Source of the DNA: JAWMQL01 sp033283165
Lineage (GTDB): Bacteria; Pseudomonadota; Gammaproteobacteria; Pseudomonadales; Halieaceae
Direction of reading: 5' to 3'
Assembly: GCA_033283165.1 (NCBI GenBank)
Contig: JAWMQL010000001.1
Location: 868,001-932,000, forward strand
Length of the DNA stretch: 64,000 nucleotides
The notes under the pieces are model-generated. The model saw only the letters and a list, made by a program, of their open reading frames with translations. It made no database searches and was not told the DNA's origin. Within the stretch, counting starts at the first letter, position 1; each line of letters opens with the position of its first letter. This document shows, in pieces, positions 15,531 through 25,089 of the stretch. Both the position numbers and the translations under genes were made by a program.

Positions 15531-17819
15531 ATGTTGAGCAAAGACCTGGAACAGACCCTGAATGACGCGTTCCGCAGTGCGCGGGCAAGGCGCCACGAGT
15601 TTATGACCGTGGAACACCTGCTTCTGGCCCTGCTGGACAACAACGACGCAATCCGGGTGTTGAAAGCCTGCGGGGCGGATATCGGGGCCCTGCGCGGCGA
15701 CCTGGTGGAGTTCGTCGACGCCACCACCCCGTTGATCCCGGAAGAAGAGCAGGAGCGGGATACGCAGCCGACCCTGGGCTTCCAGCGAGTGCTGCAGCGC
15801 GCGGTGTTCCACGTGCAATCCTCCGGCAAGAGCGAAGTGACCGGCGCCAACGTGCTGGTTGCCATTTTCAGCGAACAGGAAAGCCAGGCGGTTTACTTCC
15901 TCAAGACCCAGAGCATCGCCCGCCTGGATGTGGTGAATTACATCACTCACGGCATTTCCAAGGTCTCCGACAGTTCCCGCGGCGTGGAGCCCGGTGGAGA
16001 ACCCGCCGCGGAAGAGGCCGCGGGGGAGGAGGGTGAATCAAACCCCCTGGACAGCTATGCCACCAACCTCAACGAGGAGGCCGCAGCCGGCCGCATTGAT
16101 CCCCTGATTGGGCGCATCCCGGAGGTGGAGCGGGTGGCGCAGATTTTGGCCCGGCGACGCAAGAACAACCCACTGCTGGTGGGCGAGTCCGGGGTGGGCA
16201 AAACGGCCATCGCCGAGGGCCTGGCCAAGATGATCGTCGATGGCGAGGTGCCCGAATTACTCAAGGACTCCGTGGTGTACTCCCTGGACCTGGGCGCGCT
16301 GCTGGCGGGCACCAAGTACCGCGGTGACTTCGAAAAGCGGTTCAAGGGCCTGCTGGCCGAACTGAAACAGCGCGACCACGCCATCCTGTTTATCGACGAA
16401 ATCCATACCATCATCGGCGCCGGCGCCGCGTCCGGCGGGGTAATGGACGCCTCCAACCTGCTCAAACCCATTCTCGGTTCCGGCCAGATGCGCTGTATCG
16501 GCTCTACGACTTTCCACGAGTACCGGGGGATATTTGACAAGGACAAGGCGCTGAGCCGCCGCTTCCAGAAAGTGGATGTTCTCGAGCCGTCGGTCGAGGA
16601 CTGCTACAAGATTCTCAAGGGCCTGAAAAGCCGCTTCGAGGAGCATCATGGCCTGCGTTATACCGATCGCGCCCTGAAGGTCGCCACCCAGTTGTCCGAC
16701 CGCTATATCACGGATCGTTTCCTGCCGGACAAGGCCATCGACGTGATCGACGAGGCCGGCGCGTACCAGCAACTGCTGCCGGAAAACAAGCGCAAGAAAC
16801 AGATTGGCGTGGCGGATATCGAGTCGGTCATCGCGAAGATCGCCCGCATTCCCCCGAAAACCGTCTCCAGTGACGATCGCGAGGTACTGGAGAAGCTCGA
16901 GCAGAACCTGCAGATGGTCGTATTCGGGCAGGACAAGGCCATCAGCAGCCTGGCCACCTCGATCAAACTGGCCCGGGCCGGCCTGCGTGCCGGTGACAAG
17001 CCCATTGGCTCCTTCCTGTTGGCGGGCCCCACCGGGGTCGGCAAGACCGAGGTCACCCGGCAGCTGGCCCGTATCATGGGGCTGGAATTGATCCGTTTCG
17101 ATATGTCCGAGTACATGGAACGGCATACCGTGTCGCGCCTGATCGGTGCGCCCCCAGGCTATGTCGGCTTTGACCAGGGTGGCCTGCTGACCGATGCGGT
17201 CACCAAGCATCCCCACTCGGTGGTGCTGCTGGACGAAATCGAAAAAGCCCACCCGGAGGTATTCAACCTGCTGTTGCAGGTGATGGACCACGGCACACTC
17301 ACGGACAACAACGGGCGCAAGGCGGATTTCCGTAACGTGATCCTGGTGATGACCACCAACGCGGGCGCCGAGAATATCTCCAGACGCAGTATCGGTTTTA
17401 CCCAGCAGGACCACAGCACCGACGCCATGGAGGTCATCAATCGCATGTTCACGCCGGAGTTCCGCAACCGCCTGGACGCCGTGGTGCAGTTCGAGCCACT
17501 GGCCGAGGACGTGATCCTGACCGTGGTGGACAAGTTCCTCACCGAGTTGCAGGGCCAGTTGGACGAGAAGCGGGTGACCCTGGACGTGGACGAAGATGCC
17601 CGTCTGTGGCTGTTGGAGAAAGGTTATGACCGCAATATGGGCGCCCGCCCGATGGAGCGGGTGATCCAGGAGCACATCAAGAAGCCCCTCGCGGAGCTGG
17701 TATTGTTCGGGGCCCTGGCGCGCGGAGGCGGCACGGCACTGGTCCGCCTCAACACGGCGGAGGACAAGCTGGAAGTACTGGCGGCAGAAGAGGAGGAGGC
17801 CGAACTCGCCGAGAGCTGA
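15531..17819 (+). CDS. clpA: ATP-dependent Clp protease ATP-binding subunit ClpA
   Basis: 762-aa AAA+ unfoldase that feeds substrates to ClpP. The ATG at 15531 follows GGAGGG by 8 bases and gives MLSKDLEQTLNDAF. The N-terminal Clp repeat domain (about 1-145) binds ClpS. D1 has Walker A GESGVGKTAIAEG and Walker B FIDEIHT; D2 has GPTGVGKTEVTRQ and LLDEIEKAH, followed by the sensor-2 GARPMERVI. A short acidic linker separates the N-domain from D1. The end lies 45 bp from the end of convergent infA. Confidence 0.96.
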   Translation: MLSKDLEQTLNDAFRSARARRHEFMTVEHLLLALLDNNDAIRVLKACGADIGALRGDLVEFVDATTPLIPEEEQERDTQPTLGFQRVLQRAVFHVQSSGKSEVTGANVLVAIFSEQESQAVYFLKTQSIARLDVVNYITHGISKVSDSSRGVEPGGEPAAEEAAGEEGESNPLDSYATNLNEEAAAGRIDPLIGRIPEVERVAQILARRRKNNPLLVGESGVGKTAIAEGLAKMIVDGEVPELLKDSVVYSLDLGALLAGTKYRGDFEKRFKGLLAELKQRDHAILFIDEIHTIIGAGAASGGVMDASNLLKPILGSGQMRCIGSTTFHEYRGIFDKDKALSRRFQKVDVLEPSVEDCYKILKGLKSRFEEHHGLRYTDRALKVATQLSDRYITDRFLPDKAIDVIDEAGAYQQLLPENKRKKQIGVADIESVIAKIARIPPKTVSSDDREVLEKLEQNLQMVVFGQDKAISSLATSIKLARAGLRAGDKPIGSFLLAGPTGVGKTEVTRQLARIMGLELIRFDMSEYMERHTVSRLIGAPPGYVGFDQGGLLTDAVTKHPHSVVLLDEIEKAHPEVFNLLLQVMDHGTLTDNNGRKADFRNVILVMTTNAGAENISRRSIGFTQQDHSTDAMEVINRMFTPEFRNRLDAVVQFEPLAEDVILTVVDKFLTELQGQLDEKRVTLDVDEDARLWLLEKGYDRNMGARPMERVIQEHIKKPLAELVLFGALARGGGTALVRLNTAEDKLEVLAAEEEEAELAES

Positions 17820-17864
17820 TCGGGCGCCGCGTCAGGGGCGAGGCCGCGTCGGGACAGGTCGCTG

Positions 17865-18083
17865 TCAGCGCTCGCGGTAGGTGATACGTCCCTTGCTCAG
17901 GTCATAGGGAGTCAGTTCGACCCGGACCTTGTCACCGGTCAGGATGCGGATATAGTTTTTACGCATCTTGCCGGAAATATGCGCGGTCACCACGTGACCG
18001 TTTTCCAGTTGCACACGGAAAGTCGTGTTGGGCAGGGTGTCGATCACCTCGCCTTCCATCTCTATCTGGTCTTCTTTTGCCAT
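17865..18083 (-). CDS. infA: Translation initiation factor IF-1
   Basis: 72-aa S1/OB-fold protein MAKEDQIEMEGEVIDTL..., the standard IF-1 length. It binds the 30S A-site during initiation. The ATG at 18083 is preferred; the frame is open 12 codons upstream but that part is not conserved. GAGGAA lies upstream. It stands alone on this strand between clpA and bpt, as in Pseudomonas. Confidence 0.96.
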   Translation of the reverse strand: MAKEDQIEMEGEVIDTLPNTTFRVQLENGHVVTAHISGKMRKNYIRILTGDKVRVELTPYDLSKGRITYRER

Positions 18084-18184
18084 GCGGCAGCGTTCCTCGC
18101 TGTAAAACAAGGGGCGCATTTTGCCTCAAAGCGGCCAACTGTTCCACCCATAATATTGCCCGGGAGTGCGCCTGGCGGTTTCCT

Positions 18185-18895
18185 TCAGAGCAGGGTGGTC
18201 CAGCGGTTGTTGACGCAGAGTTCCAGGGGACGGTAAGTGGATTTGTAGGCCATTTTCTGGCAGTTCTTGATCCAGTAGCCCAGGTACAGATAATCCAGCT
18301 TCAGTTCACGGGCCAGTTCGATCTGCCAGAGAATTGCGAAGCTACCCAGACTGCGACGCTCCAGGGCCGGGTCGAAGAAAGTGTAGATGGCGGACAGGCC
18401 GTCCAGTAATTCGTCGATCACCGCGATCGCCACCAGGCGTCCCCGGTCATAGAAACGATAGTAGCGGGTGCAGTCCCAGGCGTTGTTGAGGAAGGACAGG
18501 TACTGGTCACGATCCGGCGGGTACATGTCGCCGTCGGCATGGCGTGTTTCGATGTAATTCTGGTACAGGCGATAGGCCGCCTCGTCACGAATATCGTTAC
18601 TGATATCCACGTCCAGGTCGCGATTGCGCCGCATTACCCGTCGCTGGCTGCGGCTGGGGTTGAACCCGGCCACCGGAATACGGGCCGGGATGCAGGCATT
18701 GCAATGGGTGCAGTGGGGCCGGTAGATATGGCTGCCGCTGCGCCGGAATCCCAACACCGACAGTCGACTGTACAGGACCTGGTCGATTTCCTGGCGCGGA
18801 TCGACAAACAGGGTGGTGGCCTCCTGGTCATCCAGGTAGCTGCAACCATGCGGATAGGTGGTGTACACCTTGAGATCCCTGAGGGACGAGGTCAA
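18185..18895 (-). CDS. bpt: Aspartate/glutamate leucyl (arginyl)-tRNA-protein transferase
   Basis: 236-aa Bpt/ATE-family aminoacyl transferase that adds Leu to N-terminal Asp or Glu, making a ClpS-recognised N-degron. Typical blocks are YPHGCSYLDDQEATTLF, the cysteine-rich HCTHCNACIPARIPV, and YLGYWIKNCQKMAYKS near the end. The only sensible start is a TTG overlapping the aat stop as TTGA, giving TSSLRDLKVYTTYPH. It is the last gene of trxB-aat-bpt. Confidence 0.93.
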   Translation of the reverse strand: MTSSLRDLKVYTTYPHGCSYLDDQEATTLFVDPRQEIDQVLYSRLSVLGFRRSGSHIYRPHCTHCNACIPARIPVAGFNPSRSQRRVMRRNRDLDVDISNDIRDEAAYRLYQNYIETRHADGDMYPPDRDQYLSFLNNAWDCTRYYRFYDRGRLVAIAVIDELLDGLSAIYTFFDPALERRSLGSFAILWQIELARELKLDYLYLGYWIKNCQKMAYKSTYRPLELCVNNRWTTLL

Positions 18896-19626
18896 AGCAA
18901 GCCTCCACAGGTAGCTGGCAGTTGCCAGATTTCCTGCTCTTTGTCGATGCCTATAGTGTGGTCAAGCAGTACCTCGAAGTCCAGCCTGCTGACGTTCTTT
19001 GCACCGAAAGAATTGAGATAGTCGGTTTCCATTTGGCAATCCAGCAGATCGAAGTCGGCGCCCCGCAGGATATGCATCAGGCCGCAGAACGCCACCTTGG
19101 AGGCGTTGCCCCGCAGGCTGAACATCGACTCGCCGAAAAAGGCGCCGCCCAGGGCCACGCCGTACAGGCCGCCCACCAGGCGGCCCTCGGGATCGTAGCT
19201 TTCCACCGAGTGGGCAAATCCCATCCGGTGCAACTCGGTATAGGCCTCGATCATCTCCGGACCCAGCCAGGTGCCACCGGTGCTCTGGTCCATGGAGCGC
19301 AGGCCTGAATCCTCCAGGCGGGTCAGGGCGCAGAGGGTCATGACCTGCGGAAAATGCCGGTCCACGGACAGCCGGAACCGGTCCCGGCGCAGGACCTTGC
19401 GCAGGGATCGGGACAGGTGAAACTCGTCAGGGATCAGGATGGAACGCGGGTCCGGACTCCACCAGCGTACCGGGGGGTGGCTGTTCCAGGGGAAGATGCC
19501 GCGGCGGTAGGCGCGCAGCAGGAGGGCGGGGGACAGGCCCTCGCTCTCTGCCAGCAGGCCGTTGGGCAGTTTGAGGGCCCGGGATGTGGGCGGAAAATCC
19601 TCGTCCGGGCCGATGAGGGGAATCAA
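18892..19626 (-). CDS. aat: Leucyl/phenylalanyl-tRNA-protein transferase
   Basis: 244-aa L/F-transferase that adds Leu or Phe to proteins with N-terminal Lys or Arg, marking them for ClpS/ClpAP. FPWNSHPPVRWWSPDPR is the family hallmark, followed by TWLGPEMIEAYTELHRMGFAHSVESY and GGAFFGESMFS. Its start is TTG, overlapping the trxB stop as TTGA; no in-frame ATG is near. The rare start codon may keep its expression well below that of trxB. Confidence 0.94.
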   Translation of the reverse strand: MIPLIGPDEDFPPTSRALKLPNGLLAESEGLSPALLLRAYRRGIFPWNSHPPVRWWSPDPRSILIPDEFHLSRSLRKVLRRDRFRLSVDRHFPQVMTLCALTRLEDSGLRSMDQSTGGTWLGPEMIEAYTELHRMGFAHSVESYDPEGRLVGGLYGVALGGAFFGESMFSLRGNASKVAFCGLMHILRGADFDLLDCQMETDYLNSFGAKNVSRLDFEVLLDHTIGIDKEQEIWQLPATCGGLL

Positions 19627-20576
19627 GCCGCCAGGTTATCCAGGTATTTTTCGGCATCCAGCGCGGCCATGCAGCCGAAACCGGCGGAAGTGACTGCCTG
19701 GCGGTAGACGTGGTCGCCGACGTCCCCGGCGGCAAAGACGCCCGGCAGGGAGGTCGCCGTGGCATTGCCTTCGGTGCCGGAACGGATGCAGATATAACCG
19801 TTTTCCATCTCCAGTTGGCCCTCGAAAATATCGGTGTTGGGTTTGTGGCCAATCGCGATGAAGACCCCGGCAACGTCCACGTCAGTGCTGCTGTCGTCCT
19901 GGGTGGACCTGACCCGAATACCGGTCACGCCACTGTCGTCGCCCAATACCTCTGCCAGCGTATTATTCCAGAGGATTTTCACCTTACCCTCCTGTTCGCG
20001 CTGGAACAGGCGGTCCTGCAGCACTTTTTCGGCACGCAGTGCGTCCCGACGGTGAACCAGCACCACCTCACTGGCGATGTTACTCAGGTACAGCGCTTCT
20101 TCCACCGCCGTGTTGCCGCCGCCGATTACCGCTACTTTCTGGTTGCGATAGAAAAAGCCATCGCAGGTGGCGCAGGCACTGACTCCCTTGCCCATGAAGG
20201 CCTCCTCCGAGGGCAGCCCCAGGTACTGGGCAGAGGCGCCGGTGGCAATGATCAGGGCGTCGCAGCTGTAGGTGGACGTGCCTTCCAGGATCATTGGCCG
20301 CGCGTTCAGGTCCACTTTGTGAATATGATCGAACACCACCCTGGCGTCAAAGCGCTCCACATGCTCCTGCATCTGCTGCATCAGTTCCGGGCCCTGCAAG
20401 TGCGCGTGGCCACCGGGCCAATTTTCCACCTCGGTAGTGGTGGTCAGCTGCCCTCCCTGTTGCATGCCGGTAATAACTACCGGGTTGAGGTTGGCCCGGG
20501 CGGCATACACCGCCGCCGTATATCCGGCAGGTCCGGAGCCAAGAATAATCAAGGGGTGATGCTGAATATCGCTCAT
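19623..20576 (-). CDS. trxB: Thioredoxin-disulfide reductase
   Basis: 317-aa low-molecular-weight flavoprotein that reduces thioredoxin with NADPH. The FAD-binding motif is GSGPAGYTAAVYAARA near the N-terminus; the redox pair is Cys135-Ala-Thr-Cys138; the NADPH motif is GGGNTAVEEA; and the C-terminal FAD motif is GVFAAGDV. ATG start. It is first in trxB-aat-bpt and divergent from ftsK, with a 253-bp shared upstream region. Confidence 0.96.
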   Translation of the reverse strand: MSDIQHHPLIILGSGPAGYTAAVYAARANLNPVVITGMQQGGQLTTTTEVENWPGGHAHLQGPELMQQMQEHVERFDARVVFDHIHKVDLNARPMILEGTSTYSCDALIIATGASAQYLGLPSEEAFMGKGVSACATCDGFFYRNQKVAVIGGGNTAVEEALYLSNIASEVVLVHRRDALRAEKVLQDRLFQREQEGKVKILWNNTLAEVLGDDSGVTGIRVRSTQDDSSTDVDVAGVFIAIGHKPNTDIFEGQLEMENGYICIRSGTEGNATATSLPGVFAAGDVGDHVYRQAVTSAGFGCMAALDAEKYLDNLAA

Positions 20577-20829
20577 GTGGTCATTTCCTGATGGCTGGTG
20601 TTAAATGGCGACGAACGGGTGCCAATCACCCAGTATTGGGGCGAACTATAGTAATTCAAAGAATGAATCGCAGCAAAGCCGAGAAAATTTCTAAATAATG
20701 GCTTTAACCCTTTGAAATAAATGATAAAGTCGGTCACAATTACTCCTTACTATGAGCCGCATAGCGGGCCTGTATCGGGATGTGCAGGATTTCGCCGGTG
20801 AGTAATAACGGCCACGGGGACCAGCGCGC
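20577..20829. promoter_or_regulatory. Divergent trxB / ftsK promoter region
   Basis: 253 bp without a gene, notably more AT-rich than its flanks. On the + strand TTGAAA (20712-20717), a 17-base spacer and CACAAT (20735-20740) form a plausible ftsK promoter. On the - strand TATAGT (complement of 20645-20650) is a possible trxB -10, with a weak CTGCGA at -35 spacing. No clear operator repeat was seen. Confidence 0.4.
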
Positions 20830-23148
20830 GTGTCACAGAGCAGCAGTACCACGGAGACTTTCATGGGTCCCAGGCTGAGGGAGGGGGCCTTTATCGGTAT
20901 CAGCGCCGCCTGCGCCTACCTGCTGCTGGCCCTGTTTACCTACTCCCGCCGCGACCCGGGCTGGTCCGCCAGCGGCAGTGGCGACACGGTAGTCAATGCC
21001 GGCGGCATCACCGGGGCCTGGCTGGCGGATGTGTTTTTCTCCCTGGTGGGCTTTGCCGCCTACCTGTTTCCCCTGCTGCTGGCATACCGTGCCGTCGTCA
21101 TCCTGGTCCATCGCTTTGACGCGCGTCAGTTCGACTGGACCACCTTCGGTATCCGGGTGCTGGGCCTGGTGCTGGTGATGATTGCCGGCACCGCGCTGGC
21201 TGCGCTGAATGACCTCGGTGGGTCCGGCTTGCCACAGGGCGCCGGCGGCATCCTGGGGCAGGCTATCGGCTCCGGTTTCGAAGCCGCCTTCAGCGATATC
21301 GGCAGCCGCCTGATCCTGCTGGCGGTGTTCCTGTTCGGCATGACCATATTCACCGACCTGTCCTGGATTCGCCTGATGGACTGGCTGGGCGCCCTGTTCC
21401 TGCGGGTGATCCACGGCATCCGGGGCTGGATCGTCCGTACCCTGGACGCCATCCGCGACCGGCGCGAGCGGGAAAAGGCCAGCGAGGCGCGCCAGTTCGT
21501 GATCGAACAGCACCTGGAAAAGGAGAAGAAGCGGAAGCCGCCGAAGATCAAGCCGATGAAAAAGGCAATCGAAAAGGGCGACCGGGAAGAAAAGGAAAAA
21601 CAACAGCCCCTGTTCGACGCCCCGGTTATCGGCGAACTGCCGCCCCTGGAACTTCTGGACCCGGACGAGAAAGACCCCAACGCCGGTTACTCCAAGGAGG
21701 CACTGGAGGGACTGTCAAAGCTACTGGAATTGAAACTGGCCGATTTCGGGATCACCGCCGAGGTGACCGCGGTGTATCCAGGCCCCGTCATCACCCGTTT
21801 CGAGATCCAGCCCGCCGCCGGGGTCAAGGTGTCGCGCATTTCCAACCTGGCCAAGGACCTGGCCCGGTCGCTGGCGGTCATCAGCGTGCGGGTGGTGGAG
21901 GTCATCCCGGGCAAATCGGTAGTGGGCATCGAGATTCCCAACGAGCACCGGGAAATCGTCAACTTTCGCGAGGTACTGGCCAGCAAGGCCTTCGAGCAGT
22001 CCCGCAGCCCCCTGACCCTGGCCCTGGGCCACGACATATCCGGTCAGCCGGTGGTGGCGGACCTGGCCAAGATGCCCCACCTGCTGGTCGCTGGAACCAC
22101 CGGCTCCGGCAAGTCGGTGGGTGTGAACGCCATGTTGGTCAGCCTGCTGTACAAGTCGAGCCCGGCGGACGTGCGGCTGATCCTGGTAGACCCCAAGATG
22201 CTGGAACTGTCGGTATACGACGGCATCCCGCACCTGCTCACCCCGGTCATTACCGACATGAAGGACGCCGCCAACGGGTTGCGCTGGTGCGTGGCGGAGA
22301 TGGAGCGGCGCTACAAGTTGATGGCGGCGCTCGGGGTGCGCAACCTCTCGGGCTACAACCGCAAGATCTCCGATGCGGTCAAGGCGGGCGCGCCCATTGC
22401 CGACCCCCTGTGGACCCCGGACCCGATTTTCGCCGAGACCGACGAGGAGCAGACTGCACCCGACCTGGAGGTGCTGCCCTCCATCGTGGTGGTGATCGAC
22501 GAGTTTGCCGACATGATGATGATTGTCGGCAAGAAGGTCGAAGAACTGATCGCGAGAATCGCCCAGAAAGCCCGCGCCGCCGGTATCCACCTGATTCTGG
22601 CTACCCAGCGCCCCTCGGTTGACGTGATTACCGGCCTGATCAAGGCCAACGTCCCGACCCGGATAGCCTTCCAGGTGAGCTCCAAGGTGGATTCACGCAC
22701 CATTCTGGACCAGGGCGGGGCGGAACAATTGCTGGGTCACGGTGACATGTTGTACCTGCCCCCGGGCAGCGGCGTACCCAACCGGGTACACGGGGCCTTC
22801 GTCGCCGACGACGAGGTACACCGGGTGGTAGCCGACTGGAAACGCCGCGGCAAGCCCACCTACATCGCGGGCTTGCTGGACGAGGGCAGCGCCACGCCGG
22901 TGACCGCCGGGGAACTCCAGGCCGGTTCTGCTGACGAAGATGATGAGAGCGACGCGCTGTATGACGAGGCCGTGCATTATGTCACCAAGAGCCGGCGGGC
23001 CAGTATTTCCAGCGTTCAGCGCAAGCTTCGAATCGGCTATAACCGGGCCGCCCGCCTGATCGAGGCGATGGAAATGGCCGGCGTGGTCAGCGAGATGGGC
23101 ACGAATGGCCAGCGCGAAGTGCTTGCGCCACCGCCCATCGAAGATTGA
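20830..23148 (+). CDS. ftsK: DNA translocase FtsK
   Basis: 772-aa septal DNA pump that clears and decatenates chromosome termini through XerCD at division. The N-terminal four membrane segments lie within about residues 15-190. A short charged linker (about 200-270) is much smaller than the E. coli one. The motor has Walker A GTTGSGKSVG (422-431) and Walker B IVVVIDEFADM. The C-terminal winged-helix gamma domain (RRASISSVQRKLRIGYNRAA) binds KOPS sites. The start is GTG at 20830; an ATG at 20863 with GGAGA upstream would remove 11 residues and is a fair alternative. Confidence 0.95.
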   Translation: MSQSSSTTETFMGPRLREGAFIGISAACAYLLLALFTYSRRDPGWSASGSGDTVVNAGGITGAWLADVFFSLVGFAAYLFPLLLAYRAVVILVHRFDARQFDWTTFGIRVLGLVLVMIAGTALAALNDLGGSGLPQGAGGILGQAIGSGFEAAFSDIGSRLILLAVFLFGMTIFTDLSWIRLMDWLGALFLRVIHGIRGWIVRTLDAIRDRREREKASEARQFVIEQHLEKEKKRKPPKIKPMKKAIEKGDREEKEKQQPLFDAPVIGELPPLELLDPDEKDPNAGYSKEALEGLSKLLELKLADFGITAEVTAVYPGPVITRFEIQPAAGVKVSRISNLAKDLARSLAVISVRVVEVIPGKSVVGIEIPNEHREIVNFREVLASKAFEQSRSPLTLALGHDISGQPVVADLAKMPHLLVAGTTGSGKSVGVNAMLVSLLYKSSPADVRLILVDPKMLELSVYDGIPHLLTPVITDMKDAANGLRWCVAEMERRYKLMAALGVRNLSGYNRKISDAVKAGAPIADPLWTPDPIFAETDEEQTAPDLEVLPSIVVVIDEFADMMMIVGKKVEELIARIAQKARAAGIHLILATQRPSVDVITGLIKANVPTRIAFQVSSKVDSRTILDQGGAEQLLGHGDMLYLPPGSGVPNRVHGAFVADDEVHRVVADWKRRGKPTYIAGLLDEGSATPVTAGELQAGSADEDDESDALYDEAVHYVTKSRRASISSVQRKLRIGYNRAARLIEAMEMAGVVSEMGTNGQREVLAPPPIED

Positions 23149-23166
23149 GGAATTACGGAAACCACT

Positions 23167-23781
23167 GTGTCCCTGCCAAGAAACCTGTTAGCCGGCCTGG
23201 TGTTGCTGGCCCCGCTGCTCGGCCGCGCTGAACCCGTGTCCGACCTGCTCGACAACCTGGGCTCCTTCTCCGCCCTGGAGGGCGATTTTGTCCAGCAGCA
23301 GTACTCGGAGCAGGGCGAGTTCGTCGCCCGCAGCAGCGGGCATTTCAAGCTGCTGAAAGGCGGCTACTTCAGTTGGGAGATTACCGCGCCAGACAGCCAG
23401 ATCGTCATCGCCACCCCGGAGTTCCTGTGGCACCACGACCGCGACCTGGAAACCGTCACCCGGCGACCGGTGGCGGAGCAGGCCGACATGGCGCCGCTGA
23501 AGATTCTTGGCGGCGAGGCCAGTCAACTGCGCGAGCAATACGACATCGAGCCGGCGGGCGACGACCGTTTCCTGTTCACACCCCTGGCCGAGAAACCCGG
23601 CTTCCGACAGATGACGCTGTCCCTGCACGACGGCGTGGTCTCGCGCATGGAAATTACCGACCGGCTGAACCAGGTAATCCAGCTGGAGTTCAGTGCGGTC
23701 GATACGCATCCGGCGCTGGCGCCGGCGGACTTCGATTTCCAGCCACCGCCGGACGCCGATCTCTTTTACTATGACGAGTGA
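23167..23781 (+). CDS. lolA: Outer-membrane lipoprotein carrier protein LolA
   Basis: 204-aa periplasmic chaperone that carries lipoproteins from LolCDE to LolB. A GTG start gives a signal peptide (SLPRNLLAGLVLLAPLLGRAEP), cleaved around residues 21-22. The mature part shows LEGDFVQQQYSEQGE, GYFSWEIT and FLWHHDRDLETVTRRP, matching the LolA open-barrel strands. It follows ftsK by 18 bp and overlaps rarA by 11 bp, the conserved ftsK-lolA-rarA order. Confidence 0.94.
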   Translation: MSLPRNLLAGLVLLAPLLGRAEPVSDLLDNLGSFSALEGDFVQQQYSEQGEFVARSSGHFKLLKGGYFSWEITAPDSQIVIATPEFLWHHDRDLETVTRRPVAEQADMAPLKILGGEASQLREQYDIEPAGDDRFLFTPLAEKPGFRQMTLSLHDGVVSRMEITDRLNQVIQLEFSAVDTHPALAPADFDFQPPPDADLFYYDE

Positions 23782-25078
23782 CCTGTTCGGCAGCGAGCCG
23801 GCCGGTTACCAACCCCTGGCGGCGCGCCTGCGGCCACAGACCCTCGCCGATTACGCCGGCCAGCAGCACCTGCTGGCACCGGGCAAGCCCTTACAGCAGG
23901 CCATCGCCAGCGGCCAGCTGCATTCCATGATTTTCTGGGGACCGCCGGGTGTAGGGAAAACCACCCTGGCGCGGATTGCCGCCGATGCAGCCAACGCGAC
24001 CTTCCTGCAGATATCCGCGGTGCTGTCGGGGGTCAAGGAGATTCGCGAGGCGGTAGCCCGGGCACAGCAGAACAAGGCAGTTGGCCGCGACACCGTGCTG
24101 TTCGTGGACGAGGTGCATCGCTTCAACAAGAGCCAGCAGGACGCCTTTCTGCCCTACGTGGAGGACGGCACCCTGATCTTCATCGGCGCCACCACCGAGA
24201 ACCCCTCGTTCGAACTGAACAACGCCCTGTTGTCCCGCAGCCGGGTGTACAAATTGCGCAGCCTGGCGGAAGAGGACCTGCTGGGCGTACTGGACCGCGG
24301 CCTCGCGGAAAGCGGCTTGCAGACCGATACCGACATACGGCAGAAGATCGCCCTGGCCGCCGACGGCGACGCCCGCCGGGCGCTGAACCTGCTGGAACTG
24401 GCCGGTGACCTGGCGGAGAACGGCCGACTCACCGAACAGGTGCTGGACGAGGTCCTGCAGGCCAGCCTGCGCCGCTTCGACAAGGGCGGCGACCTGTTTT
24501 ACGACCAGATTAGCGCCCTCCACAAGGCCGTACGCGGCTCCAGTCCGGACGCTGCACTGTACTGGTTCTGCCGCATGCTGGACGGCGGCTGCGATCCCCT
24601 GTACCTGGCGCGACGGGTGATCCGTATGGCCAGCGAGGATATCGGCAACGCCGACCCGCGGGCCCTGTCCCTGTGCCTGGACGCCTGGCAGACCCAGGAA
24701 CGGCTGGGCAGTCCGGAGGGCGAACTGGCCATTGCCCAGGCTATCGTCTACCTGGCCTGTGCCCCCAAGAGCAACGCCGTATACACCGCCTTCAAGGCGG
24801 CCACCAGAGCGGTGCAGGAGGGTGCCAGCGAAGAAGTCCCCATGCACCTGCGCAACGCCCCGACCCGCCTGATGAAGGACATGGATTACGGCGCAGATTA
24901 TCGCTACAGCCATGACGAGGAGGGTGCCTTTTCAGCGGGAGAAAACTACTTTCCGGAAGGCCTCAAGGACAGCCGTTATTATTTCCCGGTGGAACGTGGC
25001 CTGGAAATCAGGATACGGGAAAAGCTGGCGCAGTTGCGCCAGCTGGATGCGGCCAGTGATAACAAGCGTTACGACTGA
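23771..25078 (+). CDS. rarA: Replication-associated recombination protein A
   Basis: 435-aa AAA+ ATPase (MgsA/RarA) acting at stalled forks, related to clamp-loader subunits. The ATG at 23771 inside the lolA end gives MTSDLFGSEPAGYQPLAARLRP, the normal N-terminus. Walker A is GPPGVGKTTLA, Walker B FVDEVHRFNKSQQD, and sensor 1 is GATTENPSFELN. The C-terminal tetramerisation region includes RVIRMASEDIGNADP and HLRNAPTRLMKD. In many relatives crcB follows directly; here a protease and galE intervene. Confidence 0.95.
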   Translation: MTSDLFGSEPAGYQPLAARLRPQTLADYAGQQHLLAPGKPLQQAIASGQLHSMIFWGPPGVGKTTLARIAADAANATFLQISAVLSGVKEIREAVARAQQNKAVGRDTVLFVDEVHRFNKSQQDAFLPYVEDGTLIFIGATTENPSFELNNALLSRSRVYKLRSLAEEDLLGVLDRGLAESGLQTDTDIRQKIALAADGDARRALNLLELAGDLAENGRLTEQVLDEVLQASLRRFDKGGDLFYDQISALHKAVRGSSPDAALYWFCRMLDGGCDPLYLARRVIRMASEDIGNADPRALSLCLDAWQTQERLGSPEGELAIAQAIVYLACAPKSNAVYTAFKAATRAVQEGASEEVPMHLRNAPTRLMKDMDYGADYRYSHDEEGAFSAGENYFPEGLKDSRYYFPVERGLEIRIREKLAQLRQLDAASDNKRYD

Positions 25079-25089
25079 TTGACCATGGC

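Noticed and set aside
16257..17675. 472-aa open frame on the - strand opposite clpA
   Set aside because: Low-complexity antisense composition and no ribosome site; clpA explains the region.
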